Shown one piece after another: positions 43,678 to 52,485 of a stretch of DNA of 64,000 bases; positions within the stretch are counted from its first letter, which is position 1; each line of letters begins with the position of its first letter. This stretch comes from Actinomycetota bacterium. GTDB taxonomy: Bacteria > Actinomycetota > Thermoleophilia > Solirubrobacterales > 70-9. Location of the stretch: the NCBI GenBank assembly GCA_018268675.1, contig JAFDWB010000084.1, forward strand, positions 248,001-312,000. Reading direction: 5' to 3'. The position numbers and the translations under genes were made by a program. The notes beneath the pieces were generated by a model. It worked only from the letters and a program-made list of their open reading frames with translations, ran no database searches and was not told the origin of the DNA.

Positions 43678-45381
43678 TCAGCCTTCCAGCCAGGCGTCGC
43701 TGAGGACCGGCTCGCCCTCGGATGGCTCGATCCAGACGCCTTTGAGCTTGTCGCTGATGCCGAGCAGGGTCTGCTCCGGATACATCGGAACCCAGTACGC
43801 GTTTTCGGCGATGATCTGCTGCGCCTTGTCGTAGAGGACTTCCTGCTTGGAGCGGTCCGTCGTCGCGGCCGCCGCAAGCAACACGTGGTCGAGTTCCGGA
43901 TTTTTGACTTTGACCTGATTGGCGAACGGTTCGTTATAGGTCTCTGAGCTGGCGACGATGTACATGCACATCGGCGTCGGGCAGTTCCAGTACGTCGGCT
44001 GGGCGTCGTAGTCGGCGGGAATGTTGGACTGTTCGTTCTCTTCCGCTTCCGGCTCGGGGACCAGCTTCATGTCGAAACCGGCTTCCTTCACGGCGGCCTG
44101 GATGTTCTGGTACAAGGTCAACTCGGCCGGCGGGGTGGTACCGGTATTCGAGTTGTAGATGAATTTCACCGTGAGCTTCTTGCCGTTCTTTTCACGGACG
44201 CCTTCGGCTCCTTCCTTCCAACCCGCTTCGTCGAGCAGCTTCGCCGCTTTCGCGACGCTGTGCGGGTAGAGGTTGGCGTACTTCGGCGTGTAGAACGGGG
44301 TGCCGGAGCTGATCGCGCTGGTCGCCACCGGATAGGAGCCCTGGTAGGCGCTTTCGACCGCCGCCGGGGCGTTGGCCGCATAGCTGAACGCCTGGCGGAC
44401 CTTCAGGTCGTTGAACGGCGGTTCGCTGTTGTCGAGGACGATGTAGTGGCCGATCCCGGCGTGGACGAACTGCTGCACTTCGATGTTCGGGTCGGATTTG
44501 GCCGCGGCGAAGTCCTCTGGCGGGATGCCGAAGATCGCCTGCGCTTCGCCGCTCTGCAGCGCCTGCCAGCGGACCGAGGGATCGGAGATGAATCGCCAGG
44601 TGATGCCGTCGAGATAGGCCGGGCCCTGGTTGTTGGCGTCCGCCGGAGGCGAGTTGTAGTTCGGGTTGCGGACCAGGTCGATCTGCTGGCCTTTCTTCCA
44701 GTCCTTGACGATGAACGGCCCGGTGCCGACCGGCGACACGCAGTTCTGCTTGATCCCGCGCGCCATCGCCTTCGGTGACTCCATGCCGAAGAAGGCCTGG
44801 GCGAGGACGTCGAGGAACGGCGAGTAGGGTCGTTTCAGGTCGACGCGCACCGTGTATTTGTTGAGGACGTCGACGCCCTTGTAGATCGGCAGCAGGTAGA
44901 CGAGGTTCGTCGATGACTGCGTTTCGGGTTTGAGGGTCTGGACGAAGTTCGCCTTGACCGCTTCGGCGTCGAACGGCGTGCCGTCGGTGAAGTTCACGCC
45001 CTTCTTCAGATAGAACGTGTACTGCAGGCCGTCGGGGGAGATCGTCCATTTTTCGGCCAGCCACGGCACCACCGTCCCGTTCGGCTGCATCGAGACGAGC
45101 GAGTCGAGGTACTGCCGCGCGACATAGGTCTGCGGCATGTCGCCGAAGTTGTGCGGGTCGAGGCAGGTCGGTTCCCGATCCGTGGCGTAGACGAGGGTCC
45201 CGCCTTTGACCGGAGTGCCTTCCACCTTCTTGGCGCCGGCGCCGACGCCGACGACCGCCGTCGTGTTGGCGGAGGCCGCGGTGGACTCGCCGCCACCGCA
45301 GGCGCTCAGGCCTACCGTCAGCGCCGCGAGGGCGGCGAACACGGCGAGGGCCATGAGGCGCGATTTCAAGCTCGGTTTCAT
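43678..45381 (-). CDS. extracellular solute-binding lipoprotein, family 5 (peptide/nickel type)
   Basis: 567 aa. Lipobox LSAC with lipidated C28 after a hydrophobic signal. Family features: GGTLVYATDREPTCLDPH, WTISPDGLQYTFYLKKGVNFTDGTPFDAEAVKANF (split), SPVGTGPFIVKDW and the late DEAGWKEG. It binds the imported compound, in this setting an organosulfur compound rather than a peptide by inference. Codon use looks less GC-biased (many TTC/TTG/CTTC runs) than neighbouring genes. Confidence 0.92.
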   Translation of the reverse strand: MKPSLKSRLMALAVFAALAALTVGLSACGGGESTAASANTTAVVGVGAGAKKVEGTPVKGGTLVYATDREPTCLDPHNFGDMPQTYVARQYLDSLVSMQPNGTVVPWLAEKWTISPDGLQYTFYLKKGVNFTDGTPFDAEAVKANFVQTLKPETQSSTNLVYLLPIYKGVDVLNKYTVRVDLKRPYSPFLDVLAQAFFGMESPKAMARGIKQNCVSPVGTGPFIVKDWKKGQQIDLVRNPNYNSPPADANNQGPAYLDGITWRFISDPSVRWQALQSGEAQAIFGIPPEDFAAAKSDPNIEVQQFVHAGIGHYIVLDNSEPPFNDLKVRQAFSYAANAPAAVESAYQGSYPVATSAISSGTPFYTPKYANLYPHSVAKAAKLLDEAGWKEGAEGVREKNGKKLTVKFIYNSNTGTTPPAELTLYQNIQAAVKEAGFDMKLVPEPEAEENEQSNIPADYDAQPTYWNCPTPMCMYIVASSETYNEPFANQVKVKNPELDHVLLAAAATTDRSKQEVLYDKAQQIIAENAYWVPMYPEQTLLGISDKLKGVWIEPSEGEPVLSDAWLEG

Positions 45382-45413
45382 CGTTGGTGGATCTCCTGGG
45401 TCCTAGGGGGCGA

Positions 45414-46646
45414 TCAGTTGACGGGGTTGACGGTCGGTGGGTCGAAGCGGCACGAGAGTGCGGTTTTCTCGCCGCCGAGGAGGGGCAGCGCGAGCACGCA
45501 CGGGAGCGCCAGGAAGGCGATCCCGGTGCCGTCGCCGACCGCCCCGGCGAGGGCGCCACAGAGCAGCGAGCCGCCGCCGAGGCCGACGCTCCAGGCGATC
45601 ACGCTGACCGCCGAGGCTTCCGCCGGTGAGCGGCCGAGGTGCCGCGCCCAATCGGACAGCAGGGCGGTCCCGAGCGGCCAGAGGACGGCGACCACCGATC
45701 CGGTCAGCGCGACCGCCATCGCGGTCAGCGGAATCGAGCCGGCGAAGCCGACGGCGAAGAGGAGGGGCGCCGCGGCGAGGAGTGCGACCCGGATCGGCAC
45801 CACCCGTCCGACCCGGTCGGAGACGTGGCCGACGGCGGGCGAGATCAGCACCTCGCCGAAGGCGGAGAGGACGAAGGCGGCGGCGATCAGGACGACGCCC
45901 GCGCCGAGGTCGGCGAGGCGCAGCGGGCCGATCGTCGAGACCGCGCCGAGCACGGCACCGCAGACGAGGACCACGCCGGCCGGGCGGGCCAGCCCGGCGT
46001 CGAGGTGACGACCGTGCGGCGCGGGGGCGCCCTCGACGCGCTCACCCGGGAGCTCCCCGGCCCGGTGGAGGGCGAAGGCGAGCGCGAATGCTCCGACGCC
46101 GAGCGCGACCAGGGTCGCCTCGATGCCGATCACACCACTGGCCGCGGCGAACCCCGGACCGGCAAGCGACCCGGCGCCCGCCGCCGCCCCGGCCAGGCCG
46201 AGCGCGGCGCCGCGGCGCTCCGGCGCCACCGCAACCTGCATCCGCGCGAGCCCGGCGCACCAGACCAGCGCCGCGCTGGCGCCCTGGACGAGCCGGCAGG
46301 CGACCAGCACCGGGTAGGAGTCGGTCAGGCCGAAGACGATCGCGGCGGCGCCGAGGCCGGCCAGCCCGATCGTCATCACCGGGCCGGGCCCCTGCGCGTT
46401 GACCAGGCGGGCGGCGGGAAGGGCCACCAGCACGGTCCCCGCCGGGTGGGCGGCGAACAGCAGCGCGACTTCGAGATGGCCGAGCGAGAGCAGCTGCCGG
46501 TAGTGCGGCAGGAGCGGCGCGATCACCGCGTAGAAGGTGGCGTCCGCGAACATCGCCGCGGTCACCAGGGCGATCACCGCCCTGGCCCCCCGGGGAGAGA
46601 TCCGGGGGGCCAGTCTTGGGGTGGGGAGGGCGATCTGGGGGGTCAT
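45414..46646 (-). CDS. MFS transporter, 12 TM
   Basis: 410 aa with about 12 hydrophobic segments, ADATFYAVIAPLLPHYRQ in TM1, LVALPAARLVNAQGPG in the A-loop position and GHVSDRVGRVVPIRV in the central loop. It is the first gene of the importer/monooxygenase operon and is preceded by the TAAGTTGACC motif. It may export a desulfurised product or import a substrate. No specific family recognised. Confidence 0.85.
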   Translation of the reverse strand: MTPQIALPTPRLAPRISPRGARAVIALVTAAMFADATFYAVIAPLLPHYRQLLSLGHLEVALLFAAHPAGTVLVALPAARLVNAQGPGPVMTIGLAGLGAAAIVFGLTDSYPVLVACRLVQGASAALVWCAGLARMQVAVAPERRGAALGLAGAAAGAGSLAGPGFAAASGVIGIEATLVALGVGAFALAFALHRAGELPGERVEGAPAPHGRHLDAGLARPAGVVLVCGAVLGAVSTIGPLRLADLGAGVVLIAAAFVLSAFGEVLISPAVGHVSDRVGRVVPIRVALLAAAPLLFAVGFAGSIPLTAMAVALTGSVVAVLWPLGTALLSDWARHLGRSPAEASAVSVIAWSVGLGGGSLLCGALAGAVGDGTGIAFLALPCVLALPLLGGEKTALSCRFDPPTVNPVN

Positions 46647-46663
46647 CGCGGAGCGAAAGTAGA

Positions 46664-46681
46664 TTAAGTTGACCAGCTAAG
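46664..46681. promoter_or_regulatory. TAAGTTGACC motif before the importer operon
   Basis: TTAAGTTGACCAGCTAAG lies 18 bp upstream of the MFS start in the 84-bp gap behind the LuxR gene. The core AAGTTGAYC recurs at both ends of the LysR-linked gap (52486-52609). Confidence 0.45.
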
Positions 46682-46730
46682 ACAAGAAAGGGAGGAAGCT
46701 GTACCTGAATGGGGAAATCAGGGGCGTCGA

Positions 46731-47402
46731 TCAGGCAGCTTCGAGGCCGAGGCCGCGGCCGAGGACCAACTCCGCGCGCCGCGCCGCCTCGGTCCGGTTG
46801 CGCACGCCGAGCTTCCGGTAGAGGGCGGTGGCGCCCTTCTTGATGCTGTCGGGCCCGAGGTGCAGGCGCTCGGCGATCTCGCGGTTGGTGGCACCGGTCG
46901 CCAGCAGCATCAGGATCTCCCGCTCGCGCTCGCTCAGGTCGAGGTCGTCGGTCGGCGGCGCCTCGCGCGGGGCGAGGGGCTCACCGCCGATCACCACGGT
47001 GCGCACGGTGTCGACGAGGTCGGCGGAGGAGACACCCGCGGGCAGGAAGCCGACCGCGCCGAGGGCGGCGGGCGGAGCGCCCGGCGATGTGCGGCAGCGC
47101 GAGATGAGCAGGATCTGGACGCCCGGATGGGCCTCCCGGATCGCCGCCGTGATCGAGCCCGCGAAGGGGCCGGTCTGGGAGATGTCGAGGATCGCCACGT
47201 CGGGCCGGTGCCGGCGGGTCAGCGCCACCGATTCCTCGCTCCCCTCGGCGAGCAGGCACCGTTCGATCCACGGCTGCTCCTCGAGCAGCGCCGCCAGCCC
47301 GATCCGCGAGGGCGCGTGCGCGTCGATCACGATCGCCCGCACCGATGCGTCCGGCAGCGCCTCGGCCGCGATCCGCAACACGGGGTCAGGCGGCACGGTC
47401 AT
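46731..47402 (-). CDS. orphan NarL/LuxR-family response regulator with degenerate receiver
   Basis: 223 aa. The receiver has the acceptor D73 (VAILDIS) and S101, but the invariant Lys (expected near 121, GFLPAG here) is missing and the acidic pocket after strand 1 is reduced (VIDAH). The LuxR HTH (about 152-215) has LSEREREILMLLATGATNREIA and IKKGATALYRKLG. There is no kinase nearby. It overlaps the preceding gene by ATGA and closes the 52471-46731 operon, so it may respond to sulfur or flavin status without phosphorylation. Confidence 0.85.
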   Translation of the reverse strand: MTVPPDPVLRIAAEALPDASVRAIVIDAHAPSRIGLAALLEEQPWIERCLLAEGSEESVALTRRHRPDVAILDISQTGPFAGSITAAIREAHPGVQILLISRCRTSPGAPPAALGAVGFLPAGVSSADLVDTVRTVVIGGEPLAPREAPPTDDLDLSEREREILMLLATGATNREIAERLHLGPDSIKKGATALYRKLGVRNRTEAARRAELVLGRGLGLEAA

Positions 47403-48457
47403 CCTCCTCGATGCTCGAGGTGGTGGGCGAGGCCGATGACGATCTCGTGGTCGCCGGCCGGGTGGATCGCCTCGACCTCGCAGGCGACCGTCGCCAGCGC
47501 CCCGGGCAGGACCGGCACGCCGAGCTCGTGGTCCTCGAAGAAGCGGTCGGAGTGGTGGCGCTGCTCGGCGGCGAGGACGTTGACCGCGAAGCGGCCCGCG
47601 GCGCGGATCGCCGCCAGGGTCTCGGAGGTGCGCGCCAGGCAGGCGAGCAGGAGCGGCGGGTCGAGCGAGACCGAGGAGATCGCGTCGGCGGTCGTGCCGA
47701 CCGGCGCCCCGGCCGGGTCGCGGGCGGTGACGATCGAGACGCCGGTGGCGAAGTCGCCCACCACCTCGCGCATCAGGCGGCCGGCCTCGGTGGCCCGCGC
47801 CGCGGCGGCGGGCGCGGCGGCGCGGCGGCGGGCGACGACGTCGGAGACGGCGAGGATCGCGACCCCGTGGCGGGCGGCGAAGAGATCGAGGTCCTCGCCC
47901 GCGGCCATGCGACCGTCGTCGCGCATCACCTGGCAGAGGACGACGGCGCCGCGCAGGCGCGCCCCGGCGGCGAGGTCGACGGCCGCCTCGATCCGGCCCG
48001 CCCGCTCCAGCACGCCGCCGGGGCGCGCGCGCAGGGGGAAGACGTGGCCGGGCTGGACGAGGTCACCGGGGCCGCTCGCCGGATCGACCGCGACCGCGAT
48101 CGTGCGGGCGCGGTCGGCGGCCGAGATGCCGGTGGTGACACCCTCGCGGGCCTCGATCGAGACCATCGCCGAGTCGCCGAGCGAGGAGCGGTTGCCGCGC
48201 GGGCCGATCTGCTCCAGCCCGAGCCGCTCGCAGCGCTCCGCCGGCAGCGCCAGGCAGACCAGGCCGCGCGCCTCGATCGACATGAAGTTGATCGCCTCGG
48301 CGTCGGCGAACTCGGCGCCGATCAGGAGGTCGCCCTCTCCCCCGCGCTCGCGGTCGTCGCGGAGGAGGACCATGCGGCGGGCGGCGAGCTCGTCGGCCGC
48401 CGCGGCGACCGGGCCCGGCGCGGGCGTGGGGTCGCGGACCAGGCCCGGGTGGCCCAT
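47399..48457 (-). CDS. fusion of a degenerate DHBP-synthase (RibB) domain with a flavin reductase domain
   Basis: 352 aa. Residues 20-212 are RibB-like: LLRDDRERGGEGDLLI, VCLAL with the catalytic-type Cys (C68), EGVTTGISAADR, PGHVFPLRARPGGVL and DDGRMA. The two metal ligands of characterised enzymes are replaced: the first Glu of R-E-N-E-G-D is G39 and the His of G-H-T-E-A is R155. Residues 225-352 are a flavin reductase domain (GDFATGVSIVTARD, TTADAISSVSLDPPLLLACL in parts, FAVNVLAAEQ, GDHEIVIGLAHHLE) with a slightly short middle. The reductase would supply FMNH2 to the nearby monooxygenases. The RibB part is likely inactive as a synthase and may bind flavin precursor or regulate. Start and stop overlap both neighbours. 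Confidence 0.88.
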   Translation of the reverse strand: MGHPGLVRDPTPAPGPVAAAADELAARRMVLLRDDRERGGEGDLLIGAEFADAEAINFMSIEARGLVCLALPAERCERLGLEQIGPRGNRSSLGDSAMVSIEAREGVTTGISAADRARTIAVAVDPASGPGDLVQPGHVFPLRARPGGVLERAGRIEAAVDLAAGARLRGAVVLCQVMRDDGRMAAGEDLDLFAARHGVAILAVSDVVARRRAAAPAAAARATEAGRLMREVVGDFATGVSIVTARDPAGAPVGTTADAISSVSLDPPLLLACLARTSETLAAIRAAGRFAVNVLAAEQRHHSDRFFEDHELGVPVLPGALATVACEVEAIHPAGDHEIVIGLAHHLEHRGG

Positions 48458-49911
48458 CAGGCCGCCTCCCACTCGGAGGCGGTGGCGGCGGCGTGCAGGG
48501 CGGTCGGCTCCGGCAGCGCGGCACGTTCCCCCGCGGCGACGATCTGGCGCGCCACGGCGCCGGAGTGGTCGCGGATCTCGGTGATCCCGATCGCCTCCCA
48601 CTCGACCCCCTTGCGCAGGGCGCCGACCGCGAAGAGGCGCTCCGAGGGGGTGCCGTCGGCGGCGAGCAGGGCGCCGCCCGGGGAGACGTCGAGCCCGAGG
48701 CCGAGCTCGTCGGCGCGCGCCGCGCCCGCCGCGAGGAGGCCGGCCAGGACCGGCGGCGCCTGGCGGCGCAGGTCGGTCCCGGCGCCGCTGCAGTTGATCA
48801 CCCGATCGACCTCGACCTGGCCGAGGTCGTGGGCCCCGGGGGTGCGCAGGAAGACCCGCACGCGGGCGCCGTGCGGCTCCAGCGAGACGATCGAGTTCGC
48901 CTCGACGACGATCCGCCCGGACGCCTGATGCGCCTCGAAGCGGTCGGCGACCGCGGGCGCCATGCGGAACCGGTGGACGTCCCAGAGGCGGTGGTGCTCG
49001 GCGAGGAAACGCCGCCGCTCCTCCAGGTCGAGCGCCTTCCAGAGCGCCGGCGTCACCGGCCGCATCGAGTCGATCACGTCGCGCCAGTCGTCGCCCTGGC
49101 GGGAGACCCGGCAGATCTGGGCGAAGATCGCCGCGACGATCGGCTCGAGGCGGCCGGTCTCGGTCGGGAGGTGGAAGCGACGCAGGTTGGTCAGGGTGCG
49201 GCGGTGGCGGCGCGGCACGAGGCCGTGGCGGGAGACCGCCCGTACCCGCGGCCCGTTCTCCCCCGCGCAGAGGGTCAGCGCGACGTCGACCATCGAGAGG
49301 CCGGTGCCGACGACCAGCACCTGGCGGTCGCGGTGCGCATCCTCGAGCGCCCCCGCCTCCCACGGGTCGGCGACGTAGACGCCGGAGGCCTTCAGCTCGG
49401 CCGGCACCGGGATCGGGTCGCCGGCCTCGAGCGGCCCGAGCGCCAACACCACGCGGTCGGCCTCGATCCGCTCGCCGTCGGCGAGGGTCAGTTCGAGCGG
49501 TGCGGCGGCGGCGCCGTGGTGGGCGACGATCGCCGTCACCTCGCCGCGACGGCGACGCAGCCGGGCGTCCGACTCGCGCTCGGCTCGCACCAGCAGGTCG
49601 CGGATGTAGGCGGCGAAGAGCCCGCGCGGCAGGAACGCTTCCTCGGCCACCGGTTCGCCGCGATCGGCGAGCCACTCGTGGAAGTGCTCGGGGCGGCCGG
49701 CGACCGCGCCCATCCGCACGGCGGGGACGTTCAACAGGTGGAGTGGGTCGGCGGTGCGGTAGGCGACGCCTGCGCCGAAGCTGCCGGTGCGGTCGATCAG
49801 GTCGATCTCGAGGGCGCCCCGCGCACGCGGCTCGCGCAGCAGGTGGATCGCGGCGACCGCCCCGGCCGCCCCGCCGCCGACGATCGCGACGCGCTCGGTC
49901 GGGCCGCTCAC
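48457..49911 (-). CDS. FAD/NAD(P)-binding oxidoreductase (NAD_binding_9-like)
   Basis: 484 aa. Dinucleotide motif VAIVGGGAAGAVAAIHLL, AGVAYRTADPLHLLNVPA, PRGLFAAYIRDLL and a second VLVVGTGLSMVDVALTL, with INCSGAGTDLR at the end. This is the layout of FAD-dependent oxidoreductases often seen with sulfur or hydroxynitrile clusters. It may deliver electrons or oxidise an intermediate of the organosulfur route. GTG 49911 overlaps the upstream SsuD-like gene (GTGA). Confidence 0.85.
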   Translation of the reverse strand: MSGPTERVAIVGGGAAGAVAAIHLLREPRARGALEIDLIDRTGSFGAGVAYRTADPLHLLNVPAVRMGAVAGRPEHFHEWLADRGEPVAEEAFLPRGLFAAYIRDLLVRAERESDARLRRRRGEVTAIVAHHGAAAAPLELTLADGERIEADRVVLALGPLEAGDPIPVPAELKASGVYVADPWEAGALEDAHRDRQVLVVGTGLSMVDVALTLCAGENGPRVRAVSRHGLVPRRHRRTLTNLRRFHLPTETGRLEPIVAAIFAQICRVSRQGDDWRDVIDSMRPVTPALWKALDLEERRRFLAEHHRLWDVHRFRMAPAVADRFEAHQASGRIVVEANSIVSLEPHGARVRVFLRTPGAHDLGQVEVDRVINCSGAGTDLRRQAPPVLAGLLAAGAARADELGLGLDVSPGGALLAADGTPSERLFAVGALRKGVEWEAIGITEIRDHSGAVARQIVAAGERAALPEPTALHAAATASEWEAA

Positions 49912-51080
49912 CGCTCCGCCCCCACCGCGAAGGGGACCGCCGTACCCTCGCGCCCGCCCGCGAACGCGAGCTCGGCCGCCCCCGGCGCCCGCCACAGCCC
50001 GCGCCGCTCGAGCAGCGGCAGGACGCCCTCGCCGACCCAGTAGAGCTCCTCCAGGTGGGGGTAGCCGGAGAGGACGAACTCCTCGATCCCGGCCTCGGCG
50101 TACTCCTCGATCCGCGCGGCGACCTCGGCGTGGGAGCCGACCAGCGCGGTCCCGGCGCCACCGCGGCCGAGCCCCACCCCGGCCCAGAGGTTGGGGTAGA
50201 CCTCGAGCCCGTCGCGGGAGCCGCCGTGCAGGTCGAGCATCCGCCGCTGGCCCTCCGACTCGGACTCCCGCAGGCGCGCCTGGACCTGGGCGATGGTCGC
50301 CGCCGGGACCGAGGCGAGCAGGCGCTCGGCCTCGGCCCAGGCGGCGGCCGCGGTGTCGCGGGAGATCGTGTGGAGGCGGATGCCGAAGCGCACCTCGCGG
50401 CCCCGCTCGGCGGCCGCGGCGGCGACCCGGTCGATCTTCTCGGCGACCGCGGCGGGCGGCTCGCCCCAGGTCAGGTAGACGTCGGCGTGGGCGGCGGCGA
50501 CCTCGATCCCGGCGGGCGAGGAGCCGCCGAAGTAGATCCCCGGCCGCGGGTCGGGGAGGCGGTGGATCCTCGCCCCCTCGACCCGCAGGTGCTCGCCCGC
50601 GTGGTCGACCGTCTCGCCCTCCCAGAGGCGGCCGACGATCGCCAGGAACTCGCCGGTGCGAACGTAGCGCTCCTCCTTGCCGAGGAAGTCGCCGAAGGCG
50701 CGCTGTTCGCCGCCGTCCCCGCCGGTCACCACGTTCAGCAGCAGGCGCCCGCGCGAGTGCCACTGGAAGGTCGCCGCCATCTGCGCGGCGAGGGTCGGGG
50801 AGACGAGGCCGGGGCGGAAGGCGACCAGGAACTTCAGCCGCTCGGAGGTCTCGCAGAGCATCGCGGTCACCACCCAGGCGTCGTCGCACCAGCCGCCGGT
50901 CGGGGTCAGCGCGGCCTCGAAGCCGAGGTCCTCGGCGGCGCTCGCGATCCGCGAGAGATAGGCGATCGAGGGCTCCCGCAGACCACCCGCGATCCCGGCC
51001 GGGGGCGCCTCGCCGGTCTCGATCAGGCCACGACCGTCCCCCTGCGTGGGCAGGAACCAGTGGAAGCGCAGGTCACTCAC
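49908..51080 (-). CDS. FMNH2-dependent alkanesulfonate monooxygenase-like (SsuD type), copy 2
   Basis: 390 aa paralogue of 36342-37478: LRFHWFLPTQGD, FEAALTPTGGW, KFLVAFRPGLVSPTLAAQ, GRLLLNVVTGGDGGEQRAFG, NLWAGVGLGRGGAGTALVGS and FVLSGYPHLEE. The N-terminal insertion and the C-terminal 25 residues differ between the copies, which may mean different substrates. GTG 51080 overlaps the NtaA-type stop by 4 bp. Confidence 0.9.
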   Translation of the reverse strand: MSDLRFHWFLPTQGDGRGLIETGEAPPAGIAGGLREPSIAYLSRIASAAEDLGFEAALTPTGGWCDDAWVVTAMLCETSERLKFLVAFRPGLVSPTLAAQMAATFQWHSRGRLLLNVVTGGDGGEQRAFGDFLGKEERYVRTGEFLAIVGRLWEGETVDHAGEHLRVEGARIHRLPDPRPGIYFGGSSPAGIEVAAAHADVYLTWGEPPAAVAEKIDRVAAAAAERGREVRFGIRLHTISRDTAAAAWAEAERLLASVPAATIAQVQARLRESESEGQRRMLDLHGGSRDGLEVYPNLWAGVGLGRGGAGTALVGSHAEVAARIEEYAEAGIEEFVLSGYPHLEELYWVGEGVLPLLERRGLWRAPGAAELAFAGGREGTAVPFAVGAER

Positions 51081-52471
51081 GCCCCCGCCCCCGCAAGGCT
51101 CCGGCCGAGGTCGCGGTAGGAGGCGCCGGGATGGCGGTCGGGGAGGCGCGGGCCCTCGCCGAAGAGCTTCTCCCGCAGCGTGCCCGGGGGGTACTCGGTG
51201 GGCGCGACGCCGCGCCGCCGCAGCTCCGGCATCAGGTGCTCGACCAGGTCCTCGAAGGTGCCCGGGGTGATCGCGTAGGCGAGGTTGAAGCCGTCGACGT
51301 CGGCGTAGTCGATCCACTCCTGCATGTGGTCGGCGACTTCGGCGGGCGAGCCGACGACGCGCGGGCCGAGCCCGCCGACGACGCCCCAGCGGGCGATGTC
51401 GCGGACGGTCCACTCGCCGCCCTCGGGGTCGGCCTGCTGGAAGGCGGCGACGGCGGAGTGGATCGCGTTCGACTCCACCTCGCCGATCGGGTCGTCGAGG
51501 TCGTAGCGGGAGAGGTCGACGCCCATCCAACCGGAGAAGAGGGTCAGCGCGGCCTCGTCGTCGCCGTAGCGCTCGAGGTCGTCGTGCTTGGCCCACGCCT
51601 TCGCCTTGGTCTCGTCGACGATCGCCGTCAACAGGTTGTAGATGCGGGCGTCGTAGGGGTCGCGGCCGACCTCGCGCATGCGCCGGCGGATGTCGCCGAC
51701 GGTCTCCTTGAGGATCTCCTTGGTCGGCGCGGCGGTGAAGATCGCCTCCGCATGCTCGGCGGCGAACTGGCGGCCGCGGGCCGAGGCGCCCGCCTGGTAG
51801 ATGACCGGGGAGCGCTGAGGCGAGGGCTCGCAGAGGTGGATGCCGGGGACCTTGAAGAACTCGCCCTCGTGCTCGATCCCGTGCACCTTCGCCGGGTCGG
51901 TGAAGATGCCCGCGGCGCGGTCGCGGAGGACGGCGTCGTCCTCCCAGCTGCCCTCCCAGAGCTTGTAACAGACCTCGAGGTACTCGTCGGCGACGTCGTA
52001 GCGGTTGTCGTGGGTGAGCTGGGCCGCCGCGCCGAGGTTGCGGGCGCCGCTGTCGAGGTAGGAGGTGACGACGTTCCAGCCGACCCGGCCGTCGGTGAGA
52101 TGGTCGAGCGTCGACATCCGGCGCGCGAAGGGGTAGGGGTGCTCGAAGGAGATCGAGGCGGTGAGACCGAAGCCGAGGCCCTCGGTGACCGCGGCCATCG
52201 CCGAGATCAGCATCGCCGGGTCGTTGACGGGGACCTGGGTGGCGTGGCGCACGGTCGCGTCGCGGCCGCCGCCATAGACGTCGTAGATGCCGAGCACGTC
52301 GGCGATGAAGAGGCCGTCGAAGCGCCCCCGCTCGAGCAGCTGGGCGAGGTCGGTCCAGTAGGAGAGCTTGCGATAGTCCCAGGCGCGGTCCTCGGGATGG
52401 CGCCAGAGGCCGGGCGACTGGTGGGCCACACAGTTCATGTCGAAGGCGTTGAGGCGGATCGGTCGGGGCAT
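51077..52471 (-). CDS. NtaA/SnaA/DszA-family FMN-dependent monooxygenase, copy 2
   Basis: 464 aa paralogue of 38714-40090, first gene of the second operon. It shares IRLNAFDMNCVAHQSPGLW, SFEHPYPFARRMSTLDHLTDG, NRYDVADEYLEVCYKLWEGSW and FFKVPGIHLCEPSPQRSP. ATG 52471 is chosen because the protein aligns from there; the frame is open to 52555. The upstream 179-bp gap to the LysR gene carries the shared motif twice. Confidence 0.9.
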   Translation of the reverse strand: MPRPIRLNAFDMNCVAHQSPGLWRHPEDRAWDYRKLSYWTDLAQLLERGRFDGLFIADVLGIYDVYGGGRDATVRHATQVPVNDPAMLISAMAAVTEGLGFGLTASISFEHPYPFARRMSTLDHLTDGRVGWNVVTSYLDSGARNLGAAAQLTHDNRYDVADEYLEVCYKLWEGSWEDDAVLRDRAAGIFTDPAKVHGIEHEGEFFKVPGIHLCEPSPQRSPVIYQAGASARGRQFAAEHAEAIFTAAPTKEILKETVGDIRRRMREVGRDPYDARIYNLLTAIVDETKAKAWAKHDDLERYGDDEAALTLFSGWMGVDLSRYDLDDPIGEVESNAIHSAVAAFQQADPEGGEWTVRDIARWGVVGGLGPRVVGSPAEVADHMQEWIDYADVDGFNLAYAITPGTFEDLVEHLMPELRRRGVAPTEYPPGTLREKLFGEGPRLPDRHPGASYRDLGRSLAGAGA

Positions 52472-52485
52472 GGTCCTGCTATTCC

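Noticed and set aside
47399-48457. Ordinary bifunctional riboflavin biosynthesis enzyme (RibBA)
   Set aside because: The C-terminal half lacks GTP cyclohydrolase II motifs and matches flavin reductase; the RibB metal ligands are missing.
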